Shown here piece after piece: positions 1 to 48,256 of a stretch of 64,000 bases of DNA. The stretch spans positions 4,452,646 through 4,516,645 of the forward strand of contig NC_087391.1 of assembly GCF_963675165.1 (NCBI RefSeq), given 5' to 3'. The notes below the pieces were generated by a model. That model searched no databases and had not been told where the DNA came from. It saw only the letters and a program-made list of their open reading frames with translations. Numbering within the stretch: the stretch's first letter is position 1; each line of letters opens with the position of its first letter. The stretch is from Halichondria panicea (lineage: Eukaryota > Porifera > Demospongiae > Suberitida > Halichondriidae). Position numbers and translations under genes: made by a program.

Positions 1-579
1 AGCTAGAGTTGGTTGTGGTACGTTGTGAAAGTGTATTTTTTGCTTCAACAGTGGTTACGAGATGATTTTTTGCAATATTTAACTGACTGGGAAAATGAGG
101 CAAAGGTTAGATCTGCCGGCTCAGATTGGAAATACCATCATTTCACCATAAGTATACTCAAACCTTTGAAGGCCTCAAACTTACTGGTAAATTTCTGGTG
201 TGCATGTATACTGTCTATTGGGTTTACGTCTCCACTTTCTCATTGTAGTTAACTCATTTGTTGAGCTCAGTCAATATTTGCTGACCAAGCACGAGAAAGA
301 AAGTTTATTCTTACTAAGTGAGCGGTTAACCCAAGACCCATTGGAGAATTATTTTGGCCAACAAAGGGCAAGAGGACATAGAAATGAAAATCCCACAATT
401 AACAGTGCCTCCGAAATGCCAATGCATTGAGGGTTCAAAAGAGTTTGGCCTTAAACCCAGTGAGAGGGAACTCTAGCAGAAAGAGGCAATTGTTTAGAGA
501 CGAAGACATCACAGTTAATGACGATATGAATTCCCCATTACCAAAAAGAAAGTGTTCAAGAAAGACCAATGCTAAATAG
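1..579 (+). pseudogene. 3' end of a P-element/THAP9-like transposase, decayed
   Basis: The window opens inside a transposase gene. Readable pieces are the stretch around 46-110 (motif LRDDFLQYLTDWE), the piece TFEGLKLT up to 186, a probable 62-nt intron 187-248 (gtaaat...tgtag), then NSFVELSQYLLTKHE and the signature DPLENYFGQQRARGHRNENP near 336-395, and a basic tail ending in a stop at 577-579. The DPLENYFG...RGG/H.N.NPT block is known from the C-terminal part of P-element and THAP9 transposases, enzymes that cut and paste DNA in the nucleus. The frame breaks near 120-160 and again near 415-420, where a small indel puts a stop at 428-430 although the following frame continues the protein for about 50 codons. 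The copy therefore looks inactive. It converges on the next gene, which is probably in the same element. Confidence 0.75.
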
Positions 580-712
580 CCAATTCTATAGATACATGCA
601 GTACATTTATTTTTATAATTAATTGTACATGCAATGGTTGACGCCTATAATATTTCCTTGACTTCTAATTATTATTACAAAATACATAATTATATAGAAT
701 GCAAAATACGAA

Positions 713-1693
713 TTAGCTCAGTGTCTTCCTGATACCAGTGCTCTTCTTCACTAATTTTTTTGTGCACGTTTGTATGCCTCCAACCAATGTGATGCCAATG
801 AGAAGCCCCGAATTGTTACCCACAAATTAATTGTCTCCGACAACAATTCAGAAGACCACTCTTCTTCATCAATATCTTGAGAAACTAAACTCCAGTAGAA
901 TAGTACATTTTCATTTTGTCCGACGGCATCAACAATTGTCTTTCTGTTACAGTTAGAATCCTCAGAGACAACAACTCTTGGTAATGTAGTGCGAACAACA
1001 CCTTCCACAGTACAAAAAAATCGAAAAGATTCGTCATTCAATGGGAATAAACCCCATCCACTCTGTAGTGTATTGAGTAAAATCTGTTGGTTCTCCCATG
1101 ACAGCCATTTCTCCAAGACACATCTCAAATTGATCAAATTTTTCGCCTCCTCTCTCTCTCTCTCGTACTTGCGTAGAAGCTTAAGCGCCACGTATCCACA
1201 CGCATAACGCAATGCATTTAACTCATCTTTATTAAATTCGACATCAACAGTAGCTGCACGAGTCACAGGACCAGTATCACAGCCAAACTGTTTCTTCAGT
1301 AACATCTCAAAAAGGGATCTAGCAACACTCTGAATTAGTAAAGGATCCTTTCCCAAAGTCTCAATGTTTAAACACAGTTGAGTCCAAAGAGTGCTTATTT
1401 GGCTTGTAGCTACTGTAAGATATGCCATCCACAGCTTTAACTCAGCAGTTTTTTTGACCTTAAGCTGTGAAACAGGACTTCAGGGCAGTTACTAAAGTTT
1501 GACAAAATGTAACAAAAAGATCATCATCTTTACCAAACAACAACAAATGCTGTCCAATTTCTCTAGCCTTCTTTGCACGAGTAGTATCTACTTGTAGTTC
1601 TTTCTTGGATATTTCTTTTCTGACAGCATCTAAAACCAATTGAAAGTCAACTTCAGGAACAGCTTGAACCTGCTTCAGCCATTGTGCATGCAC
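713..1693 (-). pseudogene. Second, transposon-associated gene of the P-like element (unknown function)
   Basis: Two minus-strand open stretches, 1460-1693 (77 codons from an ATG at 1693) and the stretch ending at 751 (225 codons), read as one protein with a frame change near 1440-1465. A second break lies at the 3' end: a run of seven T on the plus strand (about 755-761) puts a stop after QKN, while one extra base would continue the frame to a stop at 713-715 with a basic tail (STGIRKTLS). No catalytic motif was recognised; it is mostly helical with a basic segment KYEREREEAKNL. It is convergent with the transposase remnant, ending about 130 nt from it, so I infer the second gene of a two-gene transposon. 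The product name is unknown. Confidence 0.55.
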
Positions 1694-2289
1694 ATTGGTT
1701 GCCTAGTAATTCATTGGTGGGCGTGGGGAAGGGCAACCGCGGCGTAGTTCGGGGGGCAACACACATCGTTCAGCAAATTTACATGAAATTTACTTCCGTT
1801 GCCAATCCCTCTCTTCTTTATCTATGGTTAATTAAACTGTTGTATCTCTGCAGGGAAGCATCACATCTGAACTGACTGCACAGCTAGTTTGTAGAGCTAT
1901 TCTTTTGCATGATTATGTTATAAGATTCAAAAAATGTTCACATGCATAGATATAGACATTTCTAAAAAAATGCACTAATATCGCACTTTACCGCAAATGA
2001 GTGACTGACTAAGTAAGTAAGTTGGTAATTAAGTTTCTTTTCCTCTGTGTACGAGGACTATCATGAGATTCTGCAACCATGCAGTTTCCAAACAACTACA
2101 ACCTGGAACATGGTCGGATATGCGATTGCTTTCATGAGGCTCACCTCTCAGACTGTTAGCTACACGAGTCAGAAGCTTCTGCAAAGCTGCCAGAAGTAGT
2201 CTCATGAATCAGCCACTCTTCCTTAAGGGAGACGGCGTCCGAGCACTCTTATTACAGTTTTGTTACACACGCTGAAATTCTGGCGGCTC
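1694..2289. other. Transposon end and unassigned sequence
   Basis: No gene seen. The stretch 1741-1842 (cggggggcaacacac, then ctctcttctttatctatggtt) resembles 10970-11035 (cggggcaacacgg, then tttcttcctttatctttggtt), so it may be the terminal region of the P-like element with a second, solo end near 10970. No clean terminal inverted repeat could be matched because the other end lies outside the window. Confidence 0.3.
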
Positions 2290-2354
2290 AATCATTATTA
2301 GCCTCGATTCCCGGCCGCTTGAACGGCCTGGAATCGAGGCTAAATCATTATTAG
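2290..2354. mobile_element. Tiny palindromic insertion (41 bp) with 12-bp direct repeats
   Basis: A 12-bp direct repeat aatcattattag (2290-2301 and 2343-2354) flanks a near-perfect hairpin. The arms are gcctcgattcc (2301-2311) and ggaatcgaggc (2330-2340), continuing into cggccg/cggcc around a six-base loop. The arrangement looks like an insertion with target-site duplication. A longer element with the same outer ends (tagcctc...gaggcta) and 9-bp direct repeats lies at 53295-53407. Confidence 0.6.
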
Positions 2355-2995
2355 ATATTTTCAGAGGCAGTAAAGAACTGCACGTTGCTCAATGCTTTTG
2401 GATAATTATTACGCATGTATTACGCATGGTAAACTCCTCATGTGTAGCAGCTGCTGCAAAGCATACAACAAGCCAACTATAGGGGTCCTTATGCACAGAG
2501 TATAAGTACTACATGCAAAACACAAATCCATTGAAGCAGGCAGGTTGTTGATCTTACCCAGAGAGAGATGCCTGTTAGGTTTTGTCGCATTGCAATCGTT
2601 GAGCAGATATAGCTGGAATACATAGACACACACACACACGCGTGCGCGCCGTCAGCTTTTACCATATTCCTCGTGCAGCTACGCCTCAAGGCATAATAAC
2701 CATCTCTCTACTTTGTGTAATATAATGTGAAGTGTGAAATATGAAATAGGGGCCGCGTGATAGTTAGTGTGTGCTTATAGGCGAACTATAAACTGTGTTG
2801 AAGATTCCTAGTGTGATTAGACGTTTGCATAGTGTATAGAGAGACAGTGAGTGACTATGATAGAGACAGTATATATGTGATTACATGTGTATAAAAATTG
2901 TGTTTAGATTCATACAAGTGCAGATATTATCCTTAATTAATGAGCTCAAATACTAATTGTGGAGGTTTCTACACACACTATAACATGCATCGTAG
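2355..2995. other. Unassigned intergenic stretch
   Basis: Only a short CA repeat (about 2626-2640) and AT-rich sequence are seen. It lies 3' of the minus-strand surface-protein gene and probably includes its 3' untranslated region; no exon or RNA gene is supported. Confidence 0.4.
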
Positions 2996-5900
2996 TCAGT
3001 AGATGTAGTCCAACATCGGTTCTCTTAGTTCCATTTGGGTATTATCTGTGAACACCAGTTGTGTTGGTATCACTACACTGTCCTTCTTCAAACTGTTTGC
3101 CTGAGAATCTGTTAGCTGTGTGTCTGTGTCCCTGTTTCTTATGAGCTTGTTCTTTACTTTCACAAACCACTGTGTTTTCGTTATTTGAGTGTAACACTGC
3201 TTTGTGACAACACCGATAAATGTTATGAGGGCAACGGTTATAGAGATATATGCAATGACATGTTCTCTTTCGTTTGGTTGATATGCAAGTTTTAGATGAT
3301 AGGTTGTCACGGTGAACAAGCCTAAGTTTAAGATGTACGATATCTCTAATGCATCGTGCCATCGCTTGGTGTATATTCCCCCACTTATTCCGATTATACT
3401 AACTATGAGTATACAAACCGAACTCGTTGCTAGGAGACCGTTGTTTTCATTTCCACTTGTCCCTATGGTAACCAGTATAATACACCTCAGGAATAGACAG
3501 AGCCCCACCCAGTAGCGGCTACCTGGTTTGTAAGGTGCCTGGTATGCTTGTATGAATGGTGTTATCCTCAGTCGATTGAGTAGCCTTGAAACATGTCGAT
3601 TTTTCTCTAATTGTTGTGCAAATAAGAGTACAAATGTGTAAGGGAGGAAGAGTAGTATCAATGCAAATAGCCCTACAGCAATCAGTACGGCATGACCTCC
3701 CTGTCCGAAAACCACGTTGCCATCGTAAATCCATACCGGTTGTGTTGCATTGGCAGGGTAGTCGGGTTGGGCAGCTGAAAGAATGACAATTACGTTCTGT
3801 AGCAGCTTTGTATATGATAGAAATATGACGGTAGCGAGAACTGCCACTGGGTTGGTATTGCTCAAAAATCTTGAGGCCCTCACAGAAAAATGGCAGACTG
3901 TAATCACCAGGCCTACCAGTAGCCATAGGTATATCGGGAACACAAATTGCCATCCTGTGTATTGTAGTTGATTCAATCCCATGTAGAAGCATGTTTCAAT
4001 TCCAAAATTCAAGTTCAGCCCCTCTAGAAATACGGTTATCCCTCGTACGCATAAGTCTTGTAATCCGAATACAGCCGAGTTAGCGTTCACAATACTAGCG
4101 TATAGGATTAGTCCATGGATAGTACCACTGCTGACCGTCAATTGAGTTAGAAATAAGAAAGCTACTAGTAAAATTCCGAGTATTGCAAAGAGGATGATTA
4201 GAAATATGTTGTAGTTGGTTGAGCATTCTCCACACTTCGAGGTTCCTAGAACAAGGCTTGTGCTTTCTTTGCAGCCTCCACATAGAATTCCCGATCGGTT
4301 ATTCCTACATTGTGTGTCTGGTAGTGATGGATGCACTTCGACTGGTGGAGGTATGCAATAATCCAACGGGCAATTCTTGTAAAAGTAGAAAATCATGCTT
4401 TTATTTGTGTCCTTATCTTGTTCTCCAATCCAAAAGTTTTGATTGGTTTTTGTTATCTTTCTTGAATCAATGTTGCATTTTTCAGTTAAATTCATAAGTA
4501 TGGTTTGATCACAGATACATTCTGTTCTATTTGAATTCATGGCAAATCCCAATGGGCAGTCTTCGAATATCACATGCAAAACCAATTTAACGTCTGAAAT
4601 TTCCTCACACGATTCGTCTGCACATATAATAACATACTCTTCTGAATCTGCAGATCGAACTCTATACTCCAAATCTGTGCAGCCTTCCTTTAAATGCTGT
4701 ATGTCACCATCCAGTGATTGGTGGCTATGGTGTGTTGAAGATTGTAGATACCCACGTATATACATATCTTTACTCCGAATTAAAGTGATGGCTTTAATTC
4801 TCACTGTTATTTTCTCTCCTCTACTTGCAACGATTTTTCTCTCCTTAGTATCACAAGTGTTGTTATCACAGAAACAAAGTTGAAAAGAGTCTGAAGCTAT
4901 CAAAGGTTGACTGTTTCCATTTTTAGGGAGATGGGATAATGTGTTTAGAGTTGAGGAGTTTATTGATTGGTGTACTAGATCGACCTCTTCCACAAACTTT
5001 ACATGTAGTATGCTCCCTCCTTCTGTTGAAGTATTGTTTTCAAATATAACTGTTTGGTTGCCCTCGTCTGTGTTAAAGTCAACAAAGCAATCTTCTTCAT
5101 GCCTTGTAATTATACAGTCAATGCTCGTCACTGAACTGTAGACAAAAATAGCGCCCCCCCTAGTTGCCAAGTTACCAATAAATTCCAGTTTTGTTTGTGC
5201 CCTTAGCTGCATCTTTAGGTTGTTCTTTAAGTACATTGCCCCACCTCTTCTAGCTGCATTTTCTATAAACCTCCCATGTCCTTCGAATGTAATTGAGCCA
5301 TGAGCGCTGTAAATTGCTCCTCCCTCAATATCTGTGAGTTTATTTCTCTCAAACAAGTAGAACCCATACAAATTAAGCTTACTTCGTACCAAAGCAATAG
5401 CTCCACCCATTGTAAAATCTCGGATATTGTTTTCACTGAAATTTGATATTCCATTAAATGTTATCGTAGTATCAAAAACCCTTGCTATTCCCGGGTTATT
5501 TTTGAAAATGGTGACTCCATTAAAACTAAAAAAGGAGTTTGTTTTTCCATAGCATGGTGTATAGCCAATGTTCCCTGTGAAATGAATTTCATCAAAACTA
5601 GAAAAGTTGCTTGATTCTGCTCGTAGGAGGGAGTTTGTTTGAGTGTTGTCTCTGAAAGTTATGTTACCATTTACGGTCATGTTAGTGTTTGCTCTTAGTA
5701 TTATCCCTGAGTACGTTGCATAGTTTTGGCTGTTTATGAAACTGCCCTGAATGTTTATGCTCGAGGTATAAGCTTCTATAGTAGCAATGTCACCTTGGTT
5801 ACCAGAGAAATCGATGCTACCGTTCATGAGTAAGATGCTGTCCCTTAGCGAAATGGCCCCCACTGGTATAAGCCCCGGGTAATACTGAAGAGTTCCACTG

Positions 5901-6784
5901 TTGTTCAGAAAGTTAGTTTCTCCATAGAATGTTGCATTTGATTGTATTAAAGACATGGCTCCCTGTAGGCACACCGTGTTACAATTGAAATTGCTGACTC
6001 CATTTGCTTGAAAGTCGCTGTTCTCAAAGTTCATTGTCCCTGATGGACTGGTGTTGTTGCTGACTGTTAGTGTACCAGTCACTGTCACTGTGCTGTTGAT
6101 GCAAGAGAATGTTTCACTGGTAATACCAGTGTATTTATACGTGCCTATCCCACATGTGAGTTTCATCTCATTGCCCTGCAAGATTTTATTTCCTGATATG
6201 AGAGTAGTACCAGCAAATTCTATGTTAGAATTTATGACTTTCATTACACTAAAGCTTGTTATACTTGTGGAGTTTATCCTGTTGTTATCGATTGTGAGAT
6301 TGATAAAGTTAATCGAACTGTTGCTTACATTCACAGCTCCAGAAAAACTGTTTGTAACTCGAATATTTGCTATACTCCCAATTAGGTTGCTGAATGTAAT
6401 TCCTGGTGCACCATTATGCACTCCACACTCAATGAATTCGATCCCATTGATAGTCAGATTAGCCATATCCTGAAATAACAGCCTAACCTGTGGTCCACAC
6501 TGTATTGTTACCATAGCTCCTTGGTAAGCCATCAAAAAAACATTCTCCAGGCCAGTCAAGATTATGTCCTCCATTAGTAAGTGGGTGCCCTCTAGGAACA
6601 GAAGTGTTGTGGAAGAGTTGATAGAGTGGACAACATTGAGGGAGGAACAGGGCATGTTGGGGCATGCAGTGGTGGTGTTGCAGTCAGGCATTATGCAGAG
6701 CAGCTGGTCTGTTGAGGTTGATAAGCTGATGTGGAGAGTCAGCAATAAGATTGCTTGGAGCTGCTTCATCTTGCGCTCATGCAT
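2996..6784 (-). CDS. Large surface protein: beta-helix ectodomain, Cys-rich stalk, 8-9 membrane spans
   Basis: Uninterrupted 1262-codon frame, no introns, from the ATG at 6784. In-frame ATG codons at residues 1 and 6 both precede a hydrophobic signal sequence (LQAILLLTLHISLS). Residues about 80-600 are Asn/Ser/Gly-rich with regular short strands and recurrent GGAI/GGAM turns (GGAIALV, GGAIYSA, GGAMYLK, GGAIFVY), as in parallel beta-helix adhesins, with many N-glycosylation sequons. Residues about 740-850 form a Cys-rich stalk (CPLGFAM, RSGILCGGC, CGECSTNYN). From about 856 to 1200 there are eight or nine hydrophobic spans, including PVAVLATVIFLSYTKLL, then a cytoplasmic tail of about 65 residues. 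I infer a plasma-membrane receptor or adhesion protein of a family expanded in sponges; ligand and signalling are unknown. A decayed fragment of a relative lies at 7204-7272. Confidence 0.82.
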   Translation of the reverse strand: MHERKMKQLQAILLLTLHISLSTSTDQLLCIMPDCNTTTACPNMPCSSLNVVHSINSSTTLLFLEGTHLLMEDIILTGLENVFLMAYQGAMVTIQCGPQVRLLFQDMANLTINGIEFIECGVHNGAPGITFSNLIGSIANIRVTNSFSGAVNVSNSSINFINLTIDNNRINSTSITSFSVMKVINSNIEFAGTTLISGNKILQGNEMKLTCGIGTYKYTGITSETFSCINSTVTVTGTLTVSNNTSPSGTMNFENSDFQANGVSNFNCNTVCLQGAMSLIQSNATFYGETNFLNNSGTLQYYPGLIPVGAISLRDSILLMNGSIDFSGNQGDIATIEAYTSSINIQGSFINSQNYATYSGIILRANTNMTVNGNITFRDNTQTNSLLRAESSNFSSFDEIHFTGNIGYTPCYGKTNSFFSFNGVTIFKNNPGIARVFDTTITFNGISNFSENNIRDFTMGGAIALVRSKLNLYGFYLFERNKLTDIEGGAIYSAHGSITFEGHGRFIENAARRGGAMYLKNNLKMQLRAQTKLEFIGNLATRGGAIFVYSSVTSIDCIITRHEEDCFVDFNTDEGNQTVIFENNTSTEGGSILHVKFVEEVDLVHQSINSSTLNTLSHLPKNGNSQPLIASDSFQLCFCDNNTCDTKERKIVASRGEKITVRIKAITLIRSKDMYIRGYLQSSTHHSHQSLDGDIQHLKEGCTDLEYRVRSADSEEYVIICADESCEEISDVKLVLHVIFEDCPLGFAMNSNRTECICDQTILMNLTEKCNIDSRKITKTNQNFWIGEQDKDTNKSMIFYFYKNCPLDYCIPPPVEVHPSLPDTQCRNNRSGILCGGCKESTSLVLGTSKCGECSTNYNIFLIILFAILGILLVAFLFLTQLTVSSGTIHGLILYASIVNANSAVFGLQDLCVRGITVFLEGLNLNFGIETCFYMGLNQLQYTGWQFVFPIYLWLLVGLVITVCHFSVRASRFLSNTNPVAVLATVIFLSYTKLLQNVIVILSAAQPDYPANATQPVWIYDGNVVFGQGGHAVLIAVGLFALILLFLPYTFVLLFAQQLEKNRHVSRLLNRLRITPFIQAYQAPYKPGSRYWVGLCLFLRCIILVTIGTSGNENNGLLATSSVCILIVSIIGISGGIYTKRWHDALEISYILNLGLFTVTTYHLKLAYQPNEREHVIAYISITVALITFIGVVTKQCYTQITKTQWFVKVKNKLIRNRDTDTQLTDSQANSLKKDSVVIPTQLVFTDNTQMELREPMLDYIY

Positions 6785-9392
6785 TGGTGTGGTAGAATAG
6801 CTATAACGCTTTCAAGAGTGCAAGGCTAACTCATAAGTTGAATAGAAACTTCGTGGAAACAAATGATGCTACGAAAGATTCTAAAGAGACTGCAATGCCT
6901 ATATAGTTTGCTCTCTTTATATGCATGTAGTACATATGATTATAATTATGCTGTATAGCAACTGTTTGGAATACTTTATAAACACATTTTTAAACTGTTG
7001 TCAGAAGAGGCTGTGCTGTTTTGATAACTGCATCAATAAGTTACGTAAATTGTAAGTGTATTTTCTAAATACTGTAAAGAATAACTATTTTCAGTTTTAT
7101 TGTCGTATATATACGGTACCATAATTGTTGCCTATAATTATATCCTGATAACAATTAACAGCCTACGCATACACTGTCAGCTATATTTATAATTAACCTG
7201 CATGGTGGCCTACATGCACTGATCACAGCTTCTTGGTAGGCCATCAAAGTAAAGTTCTCCATGCAGGCCAGTATATAAAGAGTTGGGATAGGTTTATCTG
7301 GATGGTTTGTTGGCTTTCCCGTAAGCTATTTGCAGTCTAGTAATCTGAGGGTAATGTGAAGGAAGCATAGGTGAATAATTATGCTTAGGTATAATATAAT
7401 TTTTTATACATTCATATTTGTACACATGCATGGTCTGTAAATTTCTTCTCACAAAATGTAGTATTTACTCTATAGAGAGCATATAATCTTGAATATCGTA
7501 TCTACATGTATATTGTGAAGGAGTACATGTGTTGTGAAATAACAATAGGTATATTACGTATAGATCTACATGGCAATGCATGAATGCATGTATATAGTGT
7601 TTGATTCTAAGATGCTTACACAGTATGTAAATTCTCATCTCACTATAATAGGCCTAGGGTATTAATTTATAATTATTGTGTTTAGAGAATTGAATCCATG
7701 ATACGACAGTTTTAAATACACTCTTTTGTTTACCTTGCGTCTTGCATCAATATGCTTTATTATCTATACTATAACTATTATTCCCATTTTCAGTTAACAA
7801 ACTAGATGACAATGCCCATGCATAGGTAAATATCTACCACTCTGAAACAAACAGTATTTCGAGAGCCCACCATGAGCGTTGCGTGACTACCGGTAGCTAC
7901 GTACGTATACGTTCGACCTGAATGACACCTTAATTTTAATTGGGTCATATCAATCAAAATACCGGTTCTTCACCGCAATATACAGGTTAATTTTGCACAC
8001 ATAAAGTGTAAAAAACAAGTGTGCTTTTGCTTCTACTATACATGTTATGTTTTTTTATTCTCAGAACATTCTGTTTTTTGTGACTATAATAATTATGTTC
8101 AGTTGCAGCTTTAATTTGAGGGCCCATATGATAATAAATGTAATGGATAGTTCCAAACTTTTGCGGATGCATTGCCTTGGCTCTCGTAACACTCCATTCA
8201 GTAATAATTCAAAATGTGTGTAGCCAGCTAAAATGGTGTACATTGTTGTCCCTACACTCGTATCTACTCCCACTTTTTATTGCCTCCCCCAGCGAATACG
8301 ATCCTGTGTAGTGTGAAATACGAGATTGGTCAGGTGAAGGTGTTCTCAGTGACCGTGGGTGTGGGCTAGTGAGTTCACATACAAGCTTTTGTAAAATTAA
8401 TGATGTGTCTATAACTTAGTTGTAATCATGGCTTATACTAGCACAGGTCTCTAATTGCACGAGGCAAAGCCAAGTGCTATTTACCTTGCCAGGCGGCTTG
8501 TTATGAGTGTGCTATTGATCTCTTTTTAACAATCATACTATTGTGATGCCTCCTTTATTCGAAAACAAGCCCCTGTACAATTAGCTTTATCACTCACTGC
8601 ATGTACGATTCGTGTAATATAGTTACATCATACGATTAAAAATAGTTGCGCTATCTTATCTTTTGCTTCAAATATAATTATGCATATACCAGTATGGCCT
8701 GCGAGACTCCCTGCATGAGTGGGGAAGTAATTATAGCCATATTGCCTTATATAGCCATGCAGCTCACTAGATGAGCTTTGCAGGCACACAATGGCACTGC
8801 ATGAGATTTCCTCGAATGCATGCGCTTGCATTAATGTATATAATCATGCAGTGACTGTAGATTTCTCCTGGCTGTATAGAGTATAACACTGTCATTCAAT
8901 GTGGAATGTATAATCTATAGTGTATTTAATGTTTTGACCAAGTATTTTTTTTAACCATTCATAAAAATTGTTTCTTCTTTCCTCCCCTGTAGGCTGGGCC
9001 CATTCCAGTGGCCTCTAGAACAAGAAGAGATGGAAACTTCTCACGTCTCAACTGCATGACTTTGAACTGTACATGAACATAAGTGGCACCTCTTGTTTTA
9101 ATACCACGACTTGCATCCTACTTGTTTATTTTGCAAGTACATTTCATGTACGCTGTGATTTAATTGTTCTGACAAGCTGTCGTAATGATTATTTAATAGT
9201 AGATGTTAAGCTTACTCGATTATGCATGCAGCATGGCAGCTTTGAATATAAGCTGATGCATAGTTCAAGTTCTATAACAAGAGTGCAGGCTCATGCATGC
9301 AGCTAGCCTACATTCATTGTAGAGACTCAGAGTTTGTAGTTTGTGCTCAGTGGGCGTGTTGCAAAGGGAATTTCCCTCATTATGAAAAATGA
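6785..9392. other. Intergenic region between surface-protein gene and ANAPC1
   Basis: It lies between the divergent starts of the surface-protein gene (-) and ANAPC1 (+), so both promoters should be here, but no specific site can be named. Apart from the relic at 7204-7272 it is AT-rich without convincing coding sequence. A pyrimidine tract followed by cctgtag at about 8985-8992 could be the acceptor of a non-coding 5' exon of ANAPC1; this is only a possibility. Confidence 0.4.
7204..7272 (-). pseudogene. Fragment of a paralogue of the surface-protein gene
   Basis: This stretch (ttggtaggccatcaaagtaa, then ttctcc and aggccagt) matches 6492-6560 inside the neighbouring gene (ttggtaagccatcaaaaaaa, then ttctcc and aggccagt) with several substitutions and short indels. 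It corresponds to the segment coding for GLENVFLMAYQ near residue 80. Nothing else of the gene is recognisable around it, so it is a short relic of a duplication. Confidence 0.55.
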
Positions 9393-47021
<37,629 letters not shown>

Positions 47022-47829
47022 TCTGCCCAAATTCCATTGGGTGTCTTTTGTCTCATTCACCGAGCCGCCCCCAATAGTTTCAAATGTACTGTAGAGTAGT
47101 GGTAACGAAGGCTTAGGCTTGTAAAGGTGAATATTGCATTGTAGGCTATTCTTGTATAGATTCACCCAGCTCACTACTAGTACTAACCCCTGCACTATTC
47201 TTTTTTCTTCTGCAGTTAATGTCTTCAGATAATGTGCCTCAACACAAACAATGTCATTTGTCATACATGTATGTCAATGGCATACTGTTCTGTTTATTCA
47301 TGGTTTATTGTTGTTGTCAAAATTACTGAGAATGCATTCCTGTGGTGTACTGATGTTTCGATATTCTTTTTTAATTGGACGACCTTTGCCATAATACTAT
47401 ATCCTGACCATAAAACGTAACATAACAGAGCAGACTTGTTTGTAAAAATCTACATGTAACTGAGCTAGCTGAAAGGCTACGGACACATTGAAGCTATCTG
47501 CATACTCACTGAGCACCATTCGAGAATCAAGACCATGTAAGTTTGTATAGGGAGAGCTTGAAAATGGCCTTGACCCCACCCAAACTTTGCATTTAGACTC
47601 TTCAAGTACAAAGCTAGCTAGCTAGCAGCTGCATGCAAAGGGGTCATTTGCTAAATGGTGCTGTTCTATTTTTAAAGGATTATGCACTCCAATACTTTCC
47701 TAGCCCACTGCATAATATACTGTAGCTCCTAAATTTCTTTCGTTTCATCCATCCCTTCCGGCCCCCACTGCACTGCACTGTACTGCACTGTACTGTAGGA
47801 ATATTCCAGGTCGACCCAAGTCCCCATCG
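47022..47829. other. Intergenic region ANAPC1-VIPAS39
   Basis: Tandem genes on the same strand. No convincing coding exon seen. A gcactgcactgtactgcact repeat at 47768-47795 runs into tgtag before the first VIPAS39 coding exon, so an upstream 5' exon is possible. gctagctagctag at 47614-47626 is a short tetranucleotide repeat. Confidence 0.4.
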
Positions 47830-48220
47830 ATGAGCAGCAGCAATGATGACCTTACAGACAGGGGGAGGTTTGGGAAGAGTGGGTCGTTTGGCAGTAAACC
47901 AAAGTCTTCGCCTGGTTTGGTCAAGTGGTTCAAAAGCAAAACAACCTCAAAGGTATGCCCTCAGTCTGGGATATTGATCAGAGCAGTATTGAATCCCATG
48001 GAAACGTCTACTAAGACTCAACCAAGTCCCAACTCAATAGAAGCATATAAACGTACCTCGATCTATGCATTCTAGGTATACTAGGGTTGTGTGTTTGGTT
48101 TAGTTTTCTTATTTGTAATTCGATGATTGTGTGATGCTTAATTTGTTTTAATGGTATGTTGTGAAACGATTACCAACATTCTGCACCGTACACAGTATAA
48201 TTAATGTGTATTGACAGACG

Positions 48221-48256
<36 letters not shown>

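Noticed and set aside
47232-47420. 63-codon frame as a first exon of VIPAS39
   Set aside because: Hydrophobic, dissimilar from the family's acidic N-terminus and without a suitable donor.
47830-48075. Donor at 47953 (gtatgc) as the end of VIPAS39 exon 1
   Set aside because: It leaves phase 0, which gives an immediate conflict with the next exon's frame; the donor at 48053 gives a phase-1 join and an open frame.
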